From the NCBI GenBank assembly GCA_023627715.1, contig JAMAHW010000054.1, forward strand, positions 69,501 to 133,500: a DNA stretch of 64,000 nt, given 5' to 3'. The notes beneath the pieces were generated by a model. The model was not told the DNA's origin, did no database searches, and saw only the letters and a program-made list of their open reading frames with translations. The stretch's first letter is position 1. Each line of letters opens with the position of its first letter. Source of the stretch: Periconia sp. R9002. Its lineage: Eukaryota > Ascomycota > Dothideomycetes > Pleosporales > Periconiaceae. The position numbers and the translations under genes are program-made. Below are positions 58,971 through 64,000 of the stretch, in pieces.

Positions 58971-60063
58971 AGGGCAGCTAGTATGGCAAATATGCAGTTT
59001 GCTCCAAGCCTAAGAAGGGAAAATCGATAATTGATGAAACAAGATAGAATACAAACGCGACCAGGCATGAGCAAATGACGTGGGAGACACGCACACCTAT
59101 AACTATCGAGATGCAGCAACCATCAGCCCCATTGCCAATAGCATGGACCCCGAGCCGTTGGGTGGTGAGATCGACATCCTGGCTGCTGGCGATGAACAAG
59201 CAGCCAATATTGATTTTTACGAGAACGCACGTTTCAGGCGCTGCCCCTCGCCCGATGAGGGATTCGTTCATTGCCCGCAACCAGCCAAGTGCGTACTGTG
59301 CGCAATCGAAGGCAGAGTGGTGGGCGTCTTACGGGGCTTAGAAGAGTTGGCCATGGGATGGCACTGATGGGCCATGGATGGGTGGTAAGCGGAAAGGTTT
59401 TGCCCCGCAGCTGCGCCATCGAGCGCCGCCCGCCTAAGAATAGCATCACCAAGCAGCTCGGCTTCACCCTCTTCCCCACCTACAGCGTTACATGTCATGA
59501 GTATTGATCCGTCGCGCTACTGCTGCCTAAGCCCATCTGCGTCCAAGGCATATATATAGGCCCCACGCAGCCTTCTCCAAGTTTGGACCTGCCATCGCGT
59601 CTCGTAGGATGACGGCAGCTTACCAAGCCGAGACAAATGGGAACGGGTTGGACCATGGCAAGATACATGTACTTACCCTTCCTTACGGTTTACTAATGAC
59701 AATGTGTGCCCATGAGTGGCAACTGACTTGCACTCTGACACGCAAAAGTCCCATCATGTCCGAGGCATACATACCTATTATATACCTCGGGCTGGATCTC
59801 ACATTCTGAACGCCAATTAGCGGTAGCAAGGATGTGCAGTTGACTTTTTACCATTCGCTGTGCTAATTATTCACCTTCCATTCCCCCCACCAGACATTGA
59901 ATTGCATAACCTGGACTCCAGTACACGCTTTCCCCCAAAAAGTAACTCCTCATGATGCAGAAGTGATATACATAGTGTCAATCGGCACGGCAAGCCGGAT
60001 GGAATACTCACCGAAAGCTCAACGGACCAAGAATCCTACTCTGTACCGTCCCCCGCGCAATTT
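58971..60063. other. intergenic region with small ORF
   Basis: This holds the promoter of the RING-type gene and the 3' flank of SF3B1. One small acidic ORF (59143-59367) is noted separately. A TATATATAGG element is near 59551. Nothing else was seen. Confidence 0.5.
59143..59367 (+). CDS. possible small Cys-containing protein
   Basis: The ORF encodes 74 residues from ATG 59143. The first half is acidic (GGEIDILAAGDEQAANIDFY), and the second half has four cysteines as CPSPDEGFVHCPQPAKCVLC, which could bind a metal. No signal peptide or known family is seen. Composition is protein-like, but length and isolation make this uncertain. Confidence 0.3.
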   Translation: MDPEPLGGEIDILAAGDEQAANIDFYENARFRRCPSPDEGFVHCPQPAKCVLCAIEGRVVGVLRGLEELAMGWH

Positions 60064-63000
60064 TTAGATGAAAATGTCCAACTCATGCCTCCTCAAATTT
60101 GGTTCTTCGAACTGCGGATACGCAGGCACAATCGCATCCGCAGATTGCACATACGCATCGTTGTAGATACGCCAATAGGGTTGTCGGACCTTTCGGGCCG
60201 GGTGGAAGAGACCCGCCCAAACATAGTTCATGACCAGTGGGGTCCCAATTGCATTGCGGATACCTTCAATAGCTTCGACAATACGATCGATGACATGCGG
60301 ACTGGTTTCGAATAAGTTCGGCCAAAGCAGATTGAGGAGATGCAGCATTGCATCCTCGCAATCAAGTCCCACACAACCTAGAGCAACGTGCTTGACTACA
60401 GAGGCTGCTGTTTGTCGATGAACTTGGTCGCGGTCGATCAATGCATCTTCGAGAAGGGGTGTGATGGCATATACGTAATCCTTTGCCATGTCGCCAATGT
60501 ATTCGAACATGAATGAAAGTGATTTGAGAACACCATTCTGAACATTGAGTTCGGGTACGCGGTATTCGTTCATGAGCGCCGGAAGAACAGTGAAAGGAGC
60601 ACAAGTTTCTGCAACGATGGCGATGGCAATGGCAGTACACACGCGCGACTGACGCTCCTGCACGCGAAGATTTCCGAGCAGCGTTGCCAGCACGTCTTGC
60701 GGACCAATGGCTTTGGCGATGTAACCAAACGTGTTGTTGGCGGCTCGGCGGATACCCTTCTTGTGAGCCTTGAGCAAGTCAAGGAGTTCAAAGCAGATAC
60801 GCATCCATTCTCGCGGGTTCACGTAGTCGGCACCTCGATCTGCAATGCGTCCGACAAGATCAATTGTATTTTCTTGCACCTTCTCGTGACGATTGCGAAG
60901 AATAGGAGTGAGGCGAGGAAGGAGATCTTTGATTGGAGGCTGCATGGCTGCAAGACCGACGACAGTGATGACGGCTCGGAGAGCTCCCAGAATTGATCCA
61001 AGCACCTCGGGATATTCTTCACCAAGATACTCATACAGTGCTTGAGCAAGCTGGATGAGCTGAGGGTCTTCGTCACACTTCTGCATGACGAAAGTTATTC
61101 GTGAAATAAGGTCAGCTGCTTGTTGGCGAACAGTAGCCGACTTGTTGTTGAGCCTAGCAAGAACAGTAGCCACAATTTGTGTCAGGTATGGCTTCGCTCG
61201 TTCACCAAGAGCGTTGATAATGGTGGCAAACCCGTCGATGATGACGGGATCTTCAATGGTTTGGTCCTGGAAAGCTACCAAAATGCCATCAACCAATCGT
61301 TCCTCCAGGTGTGAATCGATGTCGTGTGCACCAAGCATGCTGATGATCTTGTCACAAGTCTCAACAGTCATTTTGCGGAAGACCTCATTTTCGTCCTTCA
61401 TGTTGTGGACAATTTTGCTAATCACCTCCGACACACCCGCCTTTTTGGCCAGATCTACTGTGGTATCGACGACTTGACGGTAGTTTCGCTTATCCTGGGA
61501 AATCCTGCGGATCCAGAACTGCTTCATGAACTCAGGGATAATGGTCGCCCTCACATAGGTGCCCGTCACGCCAGAAGTGCCAGCGCATTGAGAGACGACT
61601 TTCAATACCACCTTTTTCATTTCCTCATCTCCAGACTGAAATTCACGTACGACGGTCTCCATGATTTGACCGGTATAGTAGTTGGAATACTCCTCGTCCA
61701 TGAGTGGGACCACATAACCGACAGCCTTCAAGTAGGAAGCGAGGGCTTTGCCGCGCTGTCGTCGAGCGCCAGTCCAAAGAGGATTCAGGATTTCGTCGAA
61801 AGATTCGATACCATACGGAGCAGCGGCTTCGGCTAATGCAGCAATAGCAAGCGCGGTAACCATGCGAACTTTGGGCTGTTCATCGTTGAGGCACTCGCCA
61901 ATGCATTCCACCATCCCTTTCAAGTAGGGAAGAATAGCACATCCCATCAAGATTGGAATTTGCTGCACAATCTTAACACCAGTGTGACGGGCGTGCCACG
62001 ACTTCTTGCTCCGGCAAACAGCTCGCAAGAAGGGGAGAAGCGCGGGGATGCCGAGTGCCGATGCTACGACAGCGAAAGCTCGAGCAGTCGTGTTTCGTAC
62101 ATATTCGTCCTGGTGGTCGAGATCTGGTCGCATCGTACTGATCATGTGTGCAAGACCAGCGGCTTTGGCGAGGTTGGAGATGATCTCACGACCTTCCACA
62201 CGAGCATAGTAGTCCTGGTCGATAAGAAGGGGTTCGATAACAACCAAGATCTTGTGCACATATGGTCGCACAAGGTCGTCCAGTTTGTAGAGGACGCGAT
62301 CGATGACTTTGACTAGCAAATGCCGTTCCTGATCTTCCAGTGTACGTTCCATGAGCAATGGGAGGATTTGATTGAATAGTGCCGCAGGACCGAATGAGCG
62401 CGCATTGTCTGTCAGCTGTCGCAAAGCAGTCTTTCGCATTGGCGGCGTTCCGTTCTTCACTTTGAGTAGGAGTCGCATAATCTTACGCTCCTTGAGCTCT
62501 TCCACCGTCATATCATTCTCATCGGCACCGTCGGTAAGCTTTCCAAAATACTTCATGTCCTCATTCTTGAAGAATTGAAGATCACCAACACCCGGAATAT
62601 CGGTTGGGAGTGACCTGCCCATCATCGCAGCGCTACCGTCTATCTCAGGCACCAGGTACCCTTGATATCCAGTCGGGAGAGCGGGCATTCCGACGGGTGG
62701 TCGACGAACAGGTGCGTAGCCGGGTGGTGGTTCGAGGATTTTGTAGCCCTCAGAGGGAAGAATCATATCGAGCATCTCATCAGAGAGCGGTGCATTTCGG
62801 GCTGAAATGTCTGTGCCAAAGGCCATAGATGGCGCTGGCGCAACAAGACGGGCACCATTTGGTGCAGGGGAAGGGGCAGTGGCGGGGGTGGAGGATGGCA
62901 GGGCTGTGGTGTCCCATCGGGATCGCACAGGGCCTGCAGTCACGGGAGATTCATCTTTCTTACCTTCAGTTCCTTTTTCCTCCGGTCCCTCTGACCAACG

Positions 63001-63669
63001 CGATCGTTTTTTTGTGGAAGAATCCGCTGCTGACTCCTCGATCTTCGCAGGCTCGTCGCCAGCGTCATCCCACCTACGCCTCTTCCGCTTCTTCTCCACT
63101 GGAGGGGTCTTGTTTCCATCTTGCTGAGCTGCTGCACCGTCCTTGAGAGTTGGCTGGTGATCCAAAACTTCGTTCCCATTCTTCTCACGATCCTCAAGTA
63201 TACGCTGGACGCGAGCTTCCTCGCGCTCGAGATCACGCATCTTCATAACATCCTGATAGGTAGCACCGCCATCTGCGCCGTCTTTGGCAAAGGGATCTGC
63301 GCGTGTTGGGGAAAGTGCACGATCGAATCGGCGACGCTGATAGTCGGTTTCGCGTGAAGCAATCTGCGCCTGCTGCTCTCGGCTCTGTAGAATATCGTCC
63401 TCCGCGGTATCCCCATGCGCGAATTCGTTAAGCATGTCTTTTGAGGCCGTGTACTGTCCAACGAGCCGCCTTCCGTTGATTTCTCCGACATCTTCCATAT
63501 CATCGTCGTGGGTGGCGATCGAGGTGTTGTAGCCAGCGTATTTGTCAACGCCGTTGCCCCCGTCATACAAGCTCTGGTCTTGCGCTTCGAGGAGTGACTG
63601 CTTGCTCGAGGTGTTGCCATCAGCTGAGCCATTGGCCGTAGACCTCTTTCCAGAGCGCGGGCCAGCCAT
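60064..63669 (-). CDS. HSH155: splicing factor 3B subunit 1 (U2 snRNP, HSH155/Prp10)
   Basis: A single uninterrupted ORF encodes 1201 residues. The N-terminal 330 residues are disordered with Trp motifs (RRRWDD, RWSEG, RWDTT) of the type that bind UHM domains such as that of U2AF. The rest is HEAT repeats with near-invariant blocks: [72 protein letters not shown] and [14 protein letters not shown]. The protein clamps the branch-site helix between U2 snRNA and the intron. It agrees in length and layout with fungal Prp10/Hsh155. It has no intron, whereas most genes here have several. The start at 63669 gives [10 protein letters not shown]. Confidence 0.97.
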   Translation of the reverse strand: MAGPRSGKRSTANGSADGNTSSKQSLLEAQDQSLYDGGNGVDKYAGYNTSIATHDDDMEDVGEINGRRLVGQYTASKDMLNEFAHGDTAEDDILQSREQQAQIASRETDYQRRRFDRALSPTRADPFAKDGADGGATYQDVMKMRDLEREEARVQRILEDREKNGNEVLDHQPTLKDGAAAQQDGNKTPPVEKKRKRRRWDDAGDEPAKIEESAADSSTKKRSRWSEGPEEKGTEGKKDESPVTAGPVRSRWDTTALPSSTPATAPSPAPNGARLVAPAPSMAFGTDISARNAPLSDEMLDMILPSEGYKILEPPPGYAPVRRPPVGMPALPTGYQGYLVPEIDGSAAMMGRSLPTDIPGVGDLQFFKNEDMKYFGKLTDGADENDMTVEELKERKIMRLLLKVKNGTPPMRKTALRQLTDNARSFGPAALFNQILPLLMERTLEDQERHLLVKVIDRVLYKLDDLVRPYVHKILVVIEPLLIDQDYYARVEGREIISNLAKAAGLAHMISTMRPDLDHQDEYVRNTTARAFAVVASALGIPALLPFLRAVCRSKKSWHARHTGVKIVQQIPILMGCAILPYLKGMVECIGECLNDEQPKVRMVTALAIAALAEAAAPYGIESFDEILNPLWTGARRQRGKALASYLKAVGYVVPLMDEEYSNYYTGQIMETVVREFQSGDEEMKKVVLKVVSQCAGTSGVTGTYVRATIIPEFMKQFWIRRISQDKRNYRQVVDTTVDLAKKAGVSEVISKIVHNMKDENEVFRKMTVETCDKIISMLGAHDIDSHLEERLVDGILVAFQDQTIEDPVIIDGFATIINALGERAKPYLTQIVATVLARLNNKSATVRQQAADLISRITFVMQKCDEDPQLIQLAQALYEYLGEEYPEVLGSILGALRAVITVVGLAAMQPPIKDLLPRLTPILRNRHEKVQENTIDLVGRIADRGADYVNPREWMRICFELLDLLKAHKKGIRRAANNTFGYIAKAIGPQDVLATLLGNLRVQERQSRVCTAIAIAIVAETCAPFTVLPALMNEYRVPELNVQNGVLKSLSFMFEYIGDMAKDYVYAITPLLEDALIDRDQVHRQTAASVVKHVALGCVGLDCEDAMLHLLNLLWPNLFETSPHVIDRIVEAIEGIRNAIGTPLVMNYVWAGLFHPARKVRQPYWRIYNDAYVQSADAIVPAYPQFEEPNLRRHELDIFI

Positions 63670-64000
63670 GGTGTAAGAGTGTCGCTATTGCCGTGTTGAC
63701 GTTGTGAGAGAGTGTCCTGGCGAGGGGGTACTAAAGTTTGAGGTGCGTCGCCGCGGCTGCGCACGGACCTAGTGCCAAGCCGGTCTGGAGAAACATGACT
63801 CCTTCAGGCGGAGCAGTAACAAGATTGATCGATTTGAACATTGAATGCAGCTGTCTACCTTGATAGGTATGTATGTAGTCTATTCTGTCAAGTTTGTAGT
63901 CTTTAATAGTAATTCTCTGGAACTATGCACAAAATAATGTGCTTTTGGACCTTGAAATACACAGAGCCCCTTGTGAACATTCACAGTTCAGCCGCATAAC
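63670..64000. other. promoter region of SF3B1 gene
   Basis: This is the upstream sequence of the splicing-factor gene to the end of the window. No other gene was seen. Confidence 0.6.

Noticed and set aside
1..64000. CRISPR arrays, insertion sequences, intact transposons, secondary-metabolite cluster
   Set aside because: The genome is eukaryotic. No regularly spaced repeats, transposase, reverse transcriptase, PKS, NRPS or terpene synthase motifs were seen.

Overview
The window is nuclear DNA of a filamentous ascomycete (Pezizomycotina). Most genes are broken by short GT-AG introns (about 38-90 nt) with CTAAC/CTGAC-type branch sites. The families are typical of such fungi: a Zn2Cys6 regulator, a HET-domain protein, secreted dipeptidyl peptidase 5, a class-2/Frizzled-like GPCR, an Asl1-type glucanase and a DUF1776 protein. 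A class-level guess of Dothideomycetes is inference only. All gene models below were spliced by hand from conserved protein context and splice signals.

Left part (1-9.1 kb): a membrane-anchored mitochondrial cysteine-synthase-like enzyme, a small uncharacterised protein, a Zn2Cys6 regulator whose leader carries a duplicated copy of its own start, a HET-domain protein and an intron-containing tRNA-Ile(UAU). This stretch has the most accessory character. Next (9.6-17.2 kb) come dipeptidyl peptidase 5, whose start codon appears to be split by an intron, the Golgi protein TVP23, a CitE/HpcH-like lyase divergent from TVP23, and a D-2-hydroxyacid dehydrogenase with unusually long introns.

The centre (17.2-32.5 kb) is gene-poor. 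Two blocks of 5.3 and 4.3 kb without a recognisable gene flank a seven-helix receptor. The second block ends at a large GH16 glucanase carrying a repetitive, disordered tail of about 950 residues.

The right part (33-64 kb) is mostly housekeeping: the APC/C subunit CDC26, a mitochondrially targeted protein, TEL2 (PIKK maturation) divergent from UBA3 (NEDD8 E1), a Nif1/Dsf2-like Sel1-repeat protein, a DUF1776 membrane dehydrogenase-like protein divergent from the WSS1 DNA-protein-crosslink protease, a wax-synthase-like acyltransferase, an Asl1-like GH128 glucanase, a RING-type protein and the U2 snRNP protein SF3B1. No CRISPR array, intact transposon or biosynthetic cluster was found. The most unusual observations are gene-structure events: a 6-nt microexon in UBA3, the split start codon of the peptidase, and the self-copied upstream ORF of the Zn2Cys6 gene.
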